From Macrocystis pyrifera (taxonomy: Eukaryota > Sar > Phaeophyceae > Laminariales > Laminariaceae), in assembly GCA_031763025.1 (NCBI GenBank), contig JASSKH010000009.1:8807305-8871304 (forward strand): a DNA stretch of 64,000 nucleotides. Reading direction: 5' to 3'. A model generated the notes under the pieces. It was not told the origin of the DNA and did no database searches. It worked only from the letters and a program-made list of their open reading frames with translations. The position numbers were made by a program, and so were the translations under genes. Below, piece after piece: positions 39,406 to 50,149 of the stretch (its first letter is position 1; every line of letters begins with the position of its first letter).

Positions 39406-39886
39406 GATGATGCTGCTACTGCTGTCACTGTTGTGTAACACAAGTGCCTGTGGTAGGTGTTACAGCAATACTATACACCACGTGGAACGATACTCCTGTT
39501 GTTAATATTATTAATAATAGTGCTCAGCACTAATTCACAGGAGAACACAGCAATCCGAACCGAATAATAATGGCGTGTAAAAAAAACATGTCTAGGGGTA
39601 TACATACATGGCTTATTTCGAATCCATCGTGGGTTCTGGCTACTCACTATCGTAATATCCCTTGAAAAAAAAAACCCTTGCACTAGAAAGCCCCTCTCCG
39701 TGAGAACAACCCCCCCCCCCCCCCAGCCCGAAAAAAAAACATCACCGACCGGTGAAGCCTAAAACAAATGAGAACGCCCTGTTTTTGTTTGTTTTTTTGT
39801 TTATTCGCCCCCCCCCCCCCCTCTACCTCCGCGTTCATTCCGGGGCGTTCTTTTTCGCCTATATTTTGCCCCCCCCCCCCCCCCGT

Positions 39887-40070
39887 AGGAAGGGGATAAG
39901 ATTAGCAAAAAGTTTCTATGTAATTTATAGAAACAACGTAATGAGCGCCCAATTGTTGGAGGTGTCTCTATTAGGAGCAGGACCGGTGCTCCGTCTCGAA
40001 AGGGATGCGTGGTCAACGGTCAAATGACTAAGGCAAGCAACAAATGAGTACGCTCCCCCCCCCCCCCCCC
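39887..40070 (+). mobile_element. LINE-C 3' end
   Basis: GGAAGGGGATAAGATTAGC, AACGTAATGAGCGCCCAATTG, GGTGCTCCGTCTCGAAAGGG, AACAAATGAGTACGC and a 17-nt C-run. The frame reads QEGDKISKK-like then NERPI-like residues, as in the other copies. An extra C-run precedes it at 39869-39884. Confidence 0.9.
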
Positions 40071-40132
40071 GTACGATTACGGACATACATGATATCGAGT
40101 ACATCTCTCTTATCGAGTACACCCCCCCCCCT
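40071..40132 (+). repeat. SINE-C 3' end fragment abutting LINE-C tail
   Basis: TACGATTACGGACATACATG with two GATATCGAGTACA-type ends and a C-run, starting at the first base after the LINE-C poly-C. Confidence 0.8.
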
Positions 40133-41090
40133 GCGGGGCGTTCACAGAAAAAAACGAGGTAATAACTTCGGCAGTATTGTTGCTGTTGCCGTTGCTGCCG
40201 TCGTCGTCGTCGTCGTAGTCGGTGTCGCGGCCGCCGCCGCCGCCGCCGTCGTTGCTGTTGTCGGAGGGGGTTTCATCCGCCGGCGGCGAACGGCGCGAGC
40301 TTTCCCAACCCCCAACCGCCCATCTTCTTTGACTGACTTCTCGTATTATTAGACAGACGTCGTTTAGGCCCGACATGTACTATTAATTCGGAGGTTTCGG
40401 GGCGAGAGGTCCGCGGCAAAGTACGTACGTGTTTTGTGTGTGTGTGTGTGCGTTCGGTGGGTGCCCCGACCCGAACGGAAAAAAAAGAAGACCGAACACC
40501 CCAGGGATTTTTCGCCCCGAGAGGATAGATATATATGTATATATATTATTTTTGTGGAGAGATAACCCTCCTACATAGCTCTGAACACGCCCCGAGGTGT
40601 TCTTTTCCACCAAAAATGTGTATGCGCCAGTCCCCGGGGGGGCCTTCTCGAAGGATATTACGGTGCCACTATGCCCCCATGTATTACGACAAGCAGTATA
40701 ATTAATGCCTGGGCGTAATATGCAAAAGACCACACATCCTATCCCCCTTGGGATGCCTTTCCCGCCCGATTTTGTTGTTGTTGTTGTTGTTGTTGTGTCA
40801 CAAGAGGGAAAAGCGTAACCGGATGTGATAGCTTTGGAACGGCCTCGCCTCGTCGCGGTCTTCCACCCGGATAGACGCATCGCTCGGCGTTTAGGCCCTC
40901 CTTCCCCGGTTGATGTCGAGGAAATCAATCGGCTCGGAAAAATCGTCCGATAGGGCGTGTCTTATCTCTCCTTGCCGTATGCCACACGTACATACATGCA
41001 GGCTCTATTTTTTTCTTCGTCGTGTTTTTTTTTTTCAATGCGTACTCATTCGCCACTATGTACTACTGTAGTGCTCCGGCTCAACTCGAA
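40133..41090. other. Intergenic, possible minus-strand coding fragments
   Basis: Minus frames at 40376-40110 (ESSRRSPPADETPSDNSNDG, then an Asp-rich run) and 40928-40383 have coding-like composition in part, but no recognised family and no clear splice pairing. Not claimed as a gene. Confidence 0.3.
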
Positions 41091-41096
41091 GGAGGG

Positions 41097-41153
<57 letters not shown>

Positions 41154-41229
41154 GGGGGGGGGGGCGTTTTGGGGGGGTTTGGGGTGGTTGGGGGGGGGGG
41201 GGTTGGTTGGGGGTTGGTTGGGTTGGGGT

Positions 41230-41298
<69 letters not shown>
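41097..41298 (-). repeat. 200-nt poly-C (plus-strand G) tract with GGTTGG spacers
   Basis: Pure G from 41100 to 41150 and from about 41240 to 41298, joined by GGTTGG/GGTTTTGG-type units. It lacks a recognisable LINE-C or SINE-C body on the minus strand. Confidence 0.9.
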
Positions 41299-41299
<1 letters not shown>

Positions 41300-41578
41300 G
41301 ACCTCCACGTGAACAATACATGACCGGTGGTGTCGAGTGTTTGACATATGCTCTCCCCCGCAGGGTACACCTTATTTGTTTGTTCACCGCGCAGAGAAGG
41401 GTTCAACTGCTACTGCCTACGATAAACTGCGTGGAATATTGAATTACTCCGTCTACCCGTGGGCTGTGCATATATACTCGTACAACAGTAGTATAGGGAA
41501 AAAAAAAAATCACGAAGATCTGCCCACGCGACCTTCCTTAGATGCGCCCGCATAGCAACTACTACGGGAGATCTTACT

Positions 41579-41688
41579 ATTACGGGGGGGGCCATAGTAA
41601 ATAGGACCAAATATTGTTAGTAAAAATAGGGAAATATATAGGTTTTTATGTGCACCGTAGGTCCTATTTACTATGGTCCCCCGTAATC
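41579..41688 (+). mobile_element. MITE-1, near-consensus copy
   Basis: Reference copy. TTACGGGGGGGGCCATAG opens it and CTATGGTCCCCCGTAAT closes it. Interior: AATAGGACCAAATATTGTTAG, AAATATATAGG, TTTTTATGTGCACC and GTAGGTCC. The terminal inverted repeats reach about 27 bp. Flanks are usually TA or AT, so a Tc1/mariner-like TA target is likely but cannot be proved, as the ends themselves read TATTACGG. Confidence 0.93.
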
Positions 41689-41954
41689 ATCAGAACCAAA
41701 ATATCGGGTGTGAACATAGCGGGATGCACGATTTTTGTGTTTCCACTTTGGTGGCTCTGATTCCTGTATGGCCTCTGGAATTAGAGCTTTTTCAGGCACA
41801 ACGACCCCGCGGCACACCAATTGAGCAGGCCTCTGGGTAGGGTTGGGTTTAGAGCTCCGAGTCGGGGTGACGCCAGTCCGTCAGCCGAGGGAGGCCAAAC
41901 TAAAGCATTATCAACCATCGGGAAACAAAGCGCTTTTTTTCACGTTCTCGTGAC

Positions 41955-41955
41955 A

Positions 41956-41997
<42 letters not shown>

Positions 41998-42092
41998 TTT
42001 ATTATCATTATTATCATTATTATTATTATTATTTTTATTATTATCATTATTATTATTATTATTATTAGTAGTAGTATTATTATTATTATTAC

Positions 42093-42162
<70 letters not shown>

Positions 42163-42200
42163 TATTATGCTTGCCTTCCGACAATATAGCGTAGATGCCG
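41955..42200 (-). repeat. (ATT)n, 0.2 kb, with (AAT)-tailed repeat 3' end
   Basis: (ATT)n at 41955-42168 is followed by GCTTGCCTTCCGACAATATAG, the 3' terminus of the family in reverse orientation. Confidence 0.8.
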
Positions 42201-42204
42201 TTCC

Positions 42205-42725
42205 TCGTGACAATACTCTCTACGGTACCTCATTGAAACAGCATCGTTTTTTTTTTTTTTTTTTTTCAGGGCACTTCTTTCGGGGAAGTTCGCCCTGCCT
42301 GCGCGATGCAGATCTGCCGCGCGACTGCCGTAAGAACTGACACATAGCCCGCGACCGCAGGTGCGACACAGCTCGGTAGGTACGTACGGTTAAGTTGAGG
42401 CGACAGTCTGTAACCAACTGATGGAGGGATGTTGAGACTGAGTGTGATGGTGATGACGGTGATGAGGTCATCACATTAGCTCATTGCCCTAAGATCTCGC
42501 CAGAGTGGTCGTGTGCAAAACAGGCCAAACAAACAAGTGTGGGAGGAGGTGTCATAAGAGTATGAACGTACGCGAGGAGGTCGGGTGTACTCATCGATGG
42601 TAGACAAAAGGGCCGGCGTTAGATGATCATGTACTCCTGTGATGCCAGTTAGCATGTATTGTTTCGGCCGCACTATTGTGCACGTGAAAAAATATCGGAC
42701 ACCCCACTATCCATTTTCGAGCCCC
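42205..42725. other. Intergenic, nothing recognised
   Basis: A 22-nt T-run lies at 42247-42268; otherwise mixed sequence without coding support. Confidence 0.45.
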
Positions 42726-42727
42726 GG

Positions 42728-42811
42728 GCAGGGGGTGGTGGGGGGGGGCGCGCGTACTCATTTTTTGTTTTGCCTTAGTCATTTAACCCTTGACCTCGTA
42801 TCTCTTTCGAG
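42728..42811 (-). mobile_element. LINE-C 3' end, short
   Basis: On the minus strand, GTGCTCCGTCTCGAAAGAG, GACTAAGGCAAAACAAAAAAT and GAGTACGC with a short C tail. First of a head-to-tail series up to 45570. Confidence 0.85.
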
Positions 42812-42830
42812 ACGGAGCACCCAGGCACGG

Positions 42831-43117
42831 CGGGGGGGGGGGGGGGGGGTGCTCATTTGTTGCTTGCCTTAGTCATTTGACCATTGACCACGCGTCCCTT
42901 TCGAGACGGAGCACCGTTCCTACTCCTAACAGATAGTAAAGATACCTCCAACAGTTGGGCGCTCGTTACGTTGTTTCCATATACCACATAGAAACTTTTT
43001 GCCAATCTTGTCCCCTTCCTGTTTGGCCGCCTGTGGCCACCATCTATCTCCTAGGATAGCGACCGTTTTCTCACTGCTATTCATTGTATCAAACTCCTCC
43101 ATGCCACATTCGTCTGG
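42831..43117 (-). mobile_element. LINE-C 3' end, 0.29 kb
   Basis: Minus strand: CGAATGTGGCATGGAGGAGTT (ECGMEEF), GATAGATGGTGGCCACAGGC, GAACGGTGCTCCGTCTCG, CAACAAATGAGCACC and an 18-nt C-run (42831-42849). Confidence 0.9.
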
Positions 43118-43432
43118 GGGGGGGGGGGGGGATACTCATGTCATGCATGGCGGTAGTCGCATGACCATAAACCCTCGCATCCTTACAATGCCACGACGGT
43201 AGACGTCGGGTTTTCACCGACCAGGCTGGCGTTTGCTTTCAGCAAGCGCGGAGCGCCGAGAGGTGTTGAACGAGTCGCATGAAGAGCGAGCTGCATCCCA
43301 CTACGAACCACTTGTGAGGTGGACTTGCAATGGATGACAGCTTCGAATTAATTGTTTTTTTTTCCTGGTGTGACCACTTCCAGAGACAGCAATGGGCACA
43401 CTATGTATCTGCCTCGTAGGTGCCTTCCCCTA
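43118..43432 (-). mobile_element. SINE-C, 5'-truncated
   Basis: Minus strand: TGCTGTCTCTGGAAGTGG to CGCCATGCATGACATGAGTA and a 16-nt C-run (43117-43132) that abuts the LINE-C copy before it. Confidence 0.88.
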
Positions 43433-43445
43433 TACACGGGGGAGG

Positions 43446-43488
43446 AGGGAGAAGGTGTACTCCTTATCATGTATGGCCGTAGTCGTAT
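43446..43488 (-). repeat. SINE-C 3' end, tiny
   Basis: ACGACTACGGCCATACATGA to GGAGTACACC on the minus strand, directly beyond the LINE-C tail at 43492. Confidence 0.7.
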
Positions 43489-43490
43489 GG

Positions 43491-44885
43491 AGGGGGGGGG
43501 GGGGCATACTCATTTGTTGCTTGCCTTAGTCATTTGACCATTGACCACGCTTTCCTTTCGAGACGGAGCAGCACCGTTCCTACTCCAAATAGAGACACCT
43601 CTAACATTTAGGCACTTGTTACGTTGTTTCCATCTATTACATACAAACTTTTGCTTATCTTATCCCCTTCCTGCGTGGACGCCTGTGGCCACCATCTATC
43701 TCCTAGGATAGCAATCGTTTCATCGCTGCTATATACAAATAGAGTACTAACTCCTCCATGTCACGTTCATTCGCCTCTTTCCCTCATCTCTTCTAACAAA
43801 TGCCGTTCCTCCTTGTGCATTTCACATTCTCCTACTAATATGCGAGTTCTACTCTCTATTGCTTTGCCACACGGGCACATCCGTGCATCTACTTCCTCCT
43901 CCTGCCGGCTACTGGTATACGATCGTACCTTTGTCTTCTTTTGGGCAGCTACAGGTCACCTACACGAAATCGCAGTTTCAGCGTTTTCGCGAAGTCCATT
44001 GGGCCGTGCAAATACGTTTTCATTCCTACCCCTTCGCCTGACCCCCCGTATATCCATAAGTGTTTCTCCGATTTCGCCTTGTTTCTTAGCGCTAGCCTTT
44101 CCTTTCTTTCTATCATTTCTTCTACTTCTGCCTTGCACCTCCCAAACTTCCCGGCGGACATCATCTCTTCTTGGTTTCCTCTTATACCCTTCCAATACTT
44201 TCTCAAATACGCTATTTCACCTTATTCTAGCTCGCTCTTTTGTTGCTTTCTCCCCATACAGCTCTATCAACTATGGCCGCTGACCTCTTTTTTGGCATGT
44301 TCCTTACTTTATATTGCCAGTTCAACTTTCTCATGTCTCTATTTGTCTTGAGTGGGCGCATTCCCAGTTCTGCTCTTAATACTGTATTACTAGTCGTACT
44401 TGAGCATCTTAGGATTTTTTTAGCTGCTGTCATATGTACTGTTTCCAACTGTTTTACGAGTTTCGCGTTCCCTTCCCATACTCCTCCTGCATATTCTAGC
44501 TTTGGTACTATCACATTCATCAGGATACATCCCTCAATCCTAGTGTCAAGGTGCGAATCTGTCAGGATGTCATCCATCTTGCCTACGTGTGCTTTACCCT
44601 TTCCTATTGCTTTTGCTATATGTGTATCGCAAGAGCCATCTTTTGATATCTCTACGCCAAGGTACGTATACTGGTTCTACGATCGGCAATTCATCTTCTC
44701 CCCGCTTCCGACTTAAATTTTGCCGGGTTCACCTTATCTTCGTTGCAAAACAACTACTGCACAATTGTTGGTGTTTGCCGTCACCCTCCTTTCCCTACAA
44801 TAATGTATTCTGTCGCCTTGTTTATTTGTTTCTTCAATTATTCGGGCGTTTCTGATGTCCCTACCAAGTCATCCGCCAACATGAG
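43491..44885 (-). mobile_element. LINE-C, longest copy (1.4 kb)
   Basis: Reads on the minus strand from the RT palm motif LMLADDLVGTSETPE (near 44880) through GKGKAHVGKMDDILTDSHLD, LMNVIVPKLEYAGGVWEG, KLVKQLETVHMTAAKKILR and VLRAELGMRPLKTNRDMRK to RGNQEEMMSAGKFGRCKAEV, PMDFAKTLKLRF and the CxC-H-C end. Frames change several times, so it is inactive. The tail is a C-run at 43492-43504. The 5' part (most RT blocks and any endonuclease) is absent. Confidence 0.92.
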
Positions 44886-44971
44886 GAGGGGGGTATGATG
44901 TCAGTATTTTTTTTGTTGCTTGCCTTGATCATTTAGCCATTGACCGCGTACCCTTTCGAGACGGAGCACTT
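44886..44971 (-). mobile_element. LINE-C 3' end, short
   Basis: GTGCTCCGTCTCGAAAGGGT to CAAGCAACAAAAAAAATAC on the minus strand, with a short C tail next to the copy at 43491. Confidence 0.82.
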
Positions 44972-45028
44972 AAACGGCGGCGTTTCTGATACTATTGCTT
45001 GTAGAGCCCAGGGGGGTTAATGAACCCG

Positions 45029-45570
45029 CTGAGGGGGTGGGCGGAGGGGGGGAGGGGGGGGGTGTACTCGATAGGAGAGATGTACTCGATCTCATGCATG
45101 GCCGTAGTCGTATGACCATTGACCCTCGCATCCCTACAATGCCGGGACGGAGCATGTCGGGTTTTCACCGACCAGGCAGACATTGCTTGCACCAAGCGCG
45201 AAGCGCCGTGAGGTGTCCGGCGAGTCGCATGAAGGGTGAGCTGCATCCTACTGAGAACCGCTTGTGAGGCGGACTTTCTTGCATACGGATGACAGCTTCA
45301 ATGAGTTAGTTTAATTTCCGGTGTGGCCACTTCCAGAGACAGCAATGGGAGTACTATGTAACTTCCTCTTGGGTGCCTTACCTTGAACACTACGTGATAC
45401 GATCAATTCCCTTGTGCAGAGTAAAGGTTATTTACTTCGCACAAATGATCTAACTAGACGACCAGCTGTGGGCGACCGCCGAAAAAAAAAAAACGGTACC
45501 CTGGATGTCTAGCTCACGTAGTGAGCGGCATGTTTTACAGTGTCGTTGCCAACCGACGCCAACCCAACCC
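45029..45570 (-). mobile_element. SINE-C, full-length minus copy
   Basis: Minus strand: GGGTTGGGTTGGCGTCGG (45570) through GTGAGCTAGACATCCAGGG, an 11-12 nt T-run, GATCGTATCACGTAGTG, GGATGCAGCTCACCC and GTGCTCCGTCCCGG to GCCATGCATGAGATCGAGTA; the end is duplicated (ATCGAGTACA). Confidence 0.88.
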
Positions 45571-45584
45571 ATATATAATATATA

Positions 45585-45585
45585 T

Positions 45586-45626
<41 letters not shown>

Positions 45627-45640
45627 CGGGGGGTGGGGGG
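45585..45640 (-). repeat. Poly-C tract (plus-strand G)
   Basis: About 55 G directly beyond the 5' end of the full SINE-C copy, as expected if that copy landed beside an older C-run. Confidence 0.85.
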
Positions 45641-45860
45641 GGGAGGAGCATGCTAACCCCCCCCCAACAAACTTCGAAAAATATCGCTCTTCCATAAAAT
45701 TTGTTCAGAAATCCACTCCAATGGTTTTGTTTTTCATTGTTAATGTTACCATTTTTAGGAGTGAGTGTGGTGTCGTTTCGTCTTTTTGTCGTGCGACCCG
45801 GAAAACTTACATACCCCTTCTTTTGTCCCAAAAAATACGAGGAACATTTTGATTGAATGC

Positions 45861-45969
45861 TATTACGGGGGACCATAGTGAACAGGACCAAATACTGATA
45901 GCAAAAATAGGTAAACATCTAGGTTTTGTGTGCATACCCCAGGTCCTATTTAGTATGGTCCCCCGAAAT
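45861..45969 (+). mobile_element. MITE-1 copy
   Basis: TTACGGGGGACCATAG to TATGGTCCCCCGAAAT. Confidence 0.9.
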
Positions 45970-46052
45970 AGTACACAACAGGTTCTTACGTACGAACATC
46001 TCGGGAGAGAGTGGCACACCTTTGCTTGTCGGCCAACACCACGTAATACTAG

Positions 46053-46161
46053 TATCACGGGGGATCATAGTAAATAGGACCAAATATTGTCAGTAAAAAG
46101 GGGTAAATATATAGGTTTTTGTGTGGACCGTAGGTCCTATTAACTATGGCCCCCCGTAATA
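46053..46161 (+). mobile_element. MITE-1 copy
   Basis: ATCACGGGGGATCATAG to TATGGCCCCCCGTAAT. Confidence 0.9.
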
Positions 46162-46220
46162 ATACTACTATTCGTAGGCGGTTACCAAGGCAAAGAAAAG
46201 TCTCAATTGGTTTGTTGCTA

Positions 46221-46327
46221 CTACGGGGGACCATAGTAAATAGGACCAAATATCGTTAGTAAAAATAGGTAAATATATAGGTTTTTATGTATATCATAGG
46301 TCTTATTAACTACGGACCCCCGTAATA
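46221..46327 (+). mobile_element. MITE-1 copy
   Basis: CTACGGGGGACCATAG to CTACGGACCCCCGTAA; third copy within 470 bp. Confidence 0.9.
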
Positions 46328-46611
46328 CCACTATACCGCCGTGGTAGGCAAATATCGTCGGACCTATCAGAAAAATGTATCCAGAGAAGCGGTGAGCGTC
46401 AACCTTCCACCAAGGTAGGAGAGCTGGAAAGTGAGTGAAACTGACTGAATGCCACTGACCCGTTCAGGGTTTATTTCGTACAGTTACAGCATGAAATATT
46501 ATGGGAACTATTAATACGTACAGTGTGGAATAACATCGATGACTATTAATAGACACGCAGTCGGTACTTGTAGCATGAATATAATTATTAATAGAAGGAT
46601 TGCTGTATTAA

Positions 46612-46720
46612 TATTACGGGGGACCATAGTAAATAGGACCAAATATTGTTGGTAAAAATAGTCTAATACATAGGTTTTTATTTATACCATAGGTCCTATT
46701 AACTATGGACCCCCGTAATA
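46612..46720 (+). mobile_element. MITE-1 copy
   Basis: TATTACGGGGGACCATAG to TATGGACCCCCGTAATA. Confidence 0.92.
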
Positions 46721-46746
46721 TTAAATATTACCCCGTAATATTTAAT

Positions 46747-46854
46747 ATTACGGGGGTCCATAGTTAACAGGACCAAATTTTGTTAGTAAAAATAGGTAAA
46801 TATATAGGTTTTTATGTATACCATATGTCCTATTAACTATGTACCCCCGTAATA
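46747..46854 (+). mobile_element. MITE-1 copy
   Basis: TATTACGGGGGTCCATAG to TATGTACCCCCGTAATA. The 26 bp between it and the previous copy is itself a terminal fragment (CCCCGTAATATTT), pointing to insertion next to or into an older end. Confidence 0.92.
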
Positions 46855-47296
46855 GTCATTCCCCATAACACAGCAGTACCGGTACGTACGTAGCTGAGAG
46901 TAAAAAAAAATCTCCCACGACGAGCATGAAGCAGAAAACACCCCCCCCCCCCCGAAAAAAAAACTACTGTTGTATTAATACGTACAAGTACGACCATTTT
47001 TTTTTGCCTATATAGCGTGATTAAAGTTGAAATGTTGTAGCACCAACCCACACACACACCGCATGTTTCGTATAGGGGGCGCGTTTTCGCATGTTCGTTC
47101 ATCCTGAAATAGTTCTGTTTGCCGTTCACGTCTACTAGTATTGGTAGACGGTAAAATTGTGATGCCGAATTATTACATCAGCACATCATTAACCTTTCAT
47201 ATCGGGACCAAGCGATATGAATATACCTGGTGTAATACTTGGTAGTCACTTTTTTTACGCATTTTTTTGTTCACTACTACTATTAATACTGCTGTA

Positions 47297-47412
47297 TGGC
47301 GGGGGAAATTAGTTATCAGGACCAAATATGCTTATTAATAGTAAAAACACTGGAATGCGTACGTATGTTTTTGTGTGTGAAATGGGTCGTGATTGCTACG
47401 GCCCCCCGTAAA
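47297..47412 (+). mobile_element. MITE-1, diverged subtype
   Basis: GGCGGGGGAAATTAG to TACGGCCCCCCGTAA with CAAATATGCTTATTAA inside, as at 4071. Confidence 0.7.
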
Positions 47413-47506
47413 TAGCAACGATACCCCACAACATGGCGGTGTGTGAACATAGGGGGATACATGCTGATTCGGTCCATCGTGGGCTCTGGTTGCTGTATGT
47501 GCCCCC

Positions 47507-47539
47507 GTCATACGACTACGGCCATGCGTGATAATGAGT

Positions 47540-47627
<88 letters not shown>

Positions 47628-47629
47628 AC

Positions 47630-47667
<38 letters not shown>
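47507..47667 (+). repeat. SINE-C 3' end with 127-nt C-rich tail
   Basis: Only about 33 bp of element (CATACGACTACGGCCATGCG, ATAATGAGTA) ahead of C from 47541 to 47667 with one ACA interruption. Confidence 0.9.
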
Positions 47668-47670
<3 letters not shown>

Positions 47671-47679
47671 CGCATACTA

Positions 47680-48078
47680 TTATAATCATATATACCCTAT
47701 GGTATCTGGCACCACTTTCTGGGTGTAAACGTAAGGACCGCATCATCAGCTTTCATGTTTGTACCCAACCAACCCTTCTATACGTTTACGGGGGGAGAGT
47801 GGTACATACCAGAGTTACGACTCAGCGGCTGGGCCATGCACGGGCGGCAGGGCGTGGTGCGGTCCCCGCGCCACGAGTCAGGGGGGGTCAGGTGTCTCCC
47901 CCCACCAGGGGCCTCCGGAAGGTTGCCGGAGCCCCCCAGGACGACTGCCGGGACCCCCCGGAGGCCCCCCGGAGGGTCCCCTGAGCCCACCCTGAGACAG
48001 CTGCCCGCGTAGGGGCAGCTGGAGAACAAAAATCTTGGACATATACCGCTCTGGCTGATATTGTAAGTCCTTGTGGTT
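47680..48078. other. Intergenic, GC-rich, nothing assigned
   Basis: 47860-48010 is rich in CCCCGGAGG palindromes; short frames here have no family. Confidence 0.45.
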
Positions 48079-48081
48079 TTC

Positions 48082-48921
48082 CAGGGATGTGCGCGGGTCA
48101 GGTCAAATCTCACGAGTCAGGTCGGGTCGGGTCGGGTCACCTGACCCGACCCGACCCGACCCGCGAGAGTTTGGAAGGCTCCCGACCTAACCCGACCCGA
48201 CCCGACCTTACCCGCGATTTATGAAAACCTCCTAACCTGACCCGACCTGACGCGTGATATTTGAAATCCTCTTGATCCGACCCGACGTGCCCCGTGATAT
48301 TTCAAAACCTCTTGACCCGACCCGACCTGACCCGTGAGATTTTGAGCACCTCCTGACCCGAACCGACAGATTCCGGTTGACCCGTGAGATACCAGTCGTG
48401 TCGCGGATCGGTTCACCTTAACCCGCGGATCGGTTCACCTTAACCCGCGAGACCAGTTCTCTCGATCCGCGGGTTCGACCCCCGGATCCGGCCCGTGGGT
48501 CAACACTTAAAAAAACGTTTCAACTTTCGTATTTATGCCCCTTAAAGGTGTGTGGCCTGGCGGTAGGGGGAATGGATACCAAAGGAAGGGGTATTAGGTA
48601 GTGTATGTAGTACGAAAGAAGCCTTCGGGCTGCAAGCGGGGGGAAAACAATCAAGTGTCAGATCCGCGGGCCGGATGCGCGGTCCCGACCCGCGGGTCAG
48701 CATAAAATAGCTCGCGGGGAATGCTGGCCCGACCCGCGAGTGACCCGTTTATCGCGGATCATGACCTGACCCGACCCGTGATATTCGAAAAAGTCTTGAC
48801 GCGACCTGACCCGGCCCGTGAGATTTGATAACCTTTTTGACCCGACCCGACCCGCCCCGTGAGATTTTGAACACTTCCTGACCCGACCCGCGGGTCGGGT
48901 CGTGACCCGCGAACATCCCTG
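48082..48921. mobile_element. hAT-like GGGTC-array element, second copy
   Basis: 840 bp from CAGGGATGTGCGCGGGTCA to TGACCCGCGAACATCCCTG. It has the same plan as 26435-27333, and the middle segments align (GATCCGCGGGCCGGATGCGC in both). The flanks TGGTTTT and TGATTTAT may be a decayed 8-bp duplication. Confidence 0.8.
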
Positions 48922-49079
48922 GTGATTTATTTTAGATAGCCAAACGGGGGTTGTATTCACGGCCAAAAGTGGTGTTGTGTGCGTTCATATACTCCGAATA
49001 TGCGTTTTATCCGCTCCTTTCACCGCCCCTGATGGTGGCGTGGGTCAAACTGACTTCGAAATGTCCTGTAAGGTGCTAA

Positions 49080-49700
49080 AAAAAAGAAAAACAAGCGCAA
49101 AGTTATGCACAATCGAAATATTCGTGTGTGATAAGGCCAACTCTTGTGCCGTCGGATTTGCAGTCTCGGTTAAAAGAAAAAACAGTTTCAGCACATTCAC
49201 GTGAGATTTTCCCCCGGAAATGTTGCAAATTGGTTTTTTACCGCCTCAGAATATATCGGATCTCTCTCCGAGATCTACTTGGGAGTGTTTCCCGCTTCTC
49301 CAGGCACCCAGATACAGGAAATTACCGTCCTTACTTTTTCGATTCAACTGGGTCAAGCGCAACCCAAACTCCTGGCCGGATTTAAAAAAAAAACGTATTT
49401 ATCGATCCGATCCCCGATCGCAATCATATTCACCTCATTTTGGATCGAAAAAGTGCCGACGGTGATTTCTTGCAAACCGAGCCGCTCGAAAAGCGTGAAA
49501 ACAGTCCCAGTTAGATCTTGGAGAGGGGTCCGACACATTCTGAGGCGAGACGGACCAACCTTTCCAATAAAAGCTCACGCGGGCGTGCTGAAATCTTTTC
49601 TTTTTTTCAGCTGACTGCGAATCCGACGGCGTTTAGAGTTGGCCTAGCGATACAAAAAAAAAACAAACGATATTTTGTTTTGAAAAACGATACCATATAT
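49080..49700. repeat. Long diverged inverted repeat (foldback)
   Basis: Left arm: GCCAACTCTTGTGCCGTCGGA, GTTTCAGCACATTCACGTGAG, CCGCCTCAGAATATATCGGA, TTTTTCGATTCAACTGGG. Read on the minus strand, the right arm gives GCCAACTCTAAACGCCGTCGG, TTTCAGCACGCCCGCGTGAG, CGCCTCAGAATGTGTCGGA and TTTTTCGATCCAAAATGAGG in the same order. Arms are about 250-280 bp, the centre lies near 49385, and identity is perhaps 70-75% by eye. Further out the match fades. It may be an old foldback transposon or a hairpin-RNA locus. Confidence 0.65.
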
Positions 49701-50149
49701 ATTCCTCATCAATTGATTTTCTTCTTTCTTGTTTTCAAAATCGCGAAGCCTGTTTCTCGTCCGTCCTCACAGGCAGAGAAAAAACGGCTAAAAACAATCC
49801 ACACATCGGACATGTCATCCACAGATCATCTGCGGATTATCAGCTCCCACAGTCCATGATCTACAGTAGATCTTTCAGGGCAGGTAGATGAGGCGTTCTA
49901 CTGTAGAGATTCACCCTATATTTTCTGAGGCTTCTCGCTTGACCTTAAGGAGCTCTACACCTAACCCGAAAACTGACTTCAGCAGAAATCAACTTGCATC
50001 CCGATGAATAATCCCATGGCCCAAGTATACAAAAAAACGTCATTTTTCGAAAAAAAGATCGGCATTGTGACGAGTTTGGGTTAAGGAGCTCCGTCATTCT
50101 GAAAACATTTTCGCGGAAATGTGCTATGTCTGTCGTAGAACGCATCCTA

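Noticed and set aside
40383-40928. 181-codon minus frame
   Set aside because: Includes (GT)n and (GTT)n translations; coding-like only in parts and without splice support.
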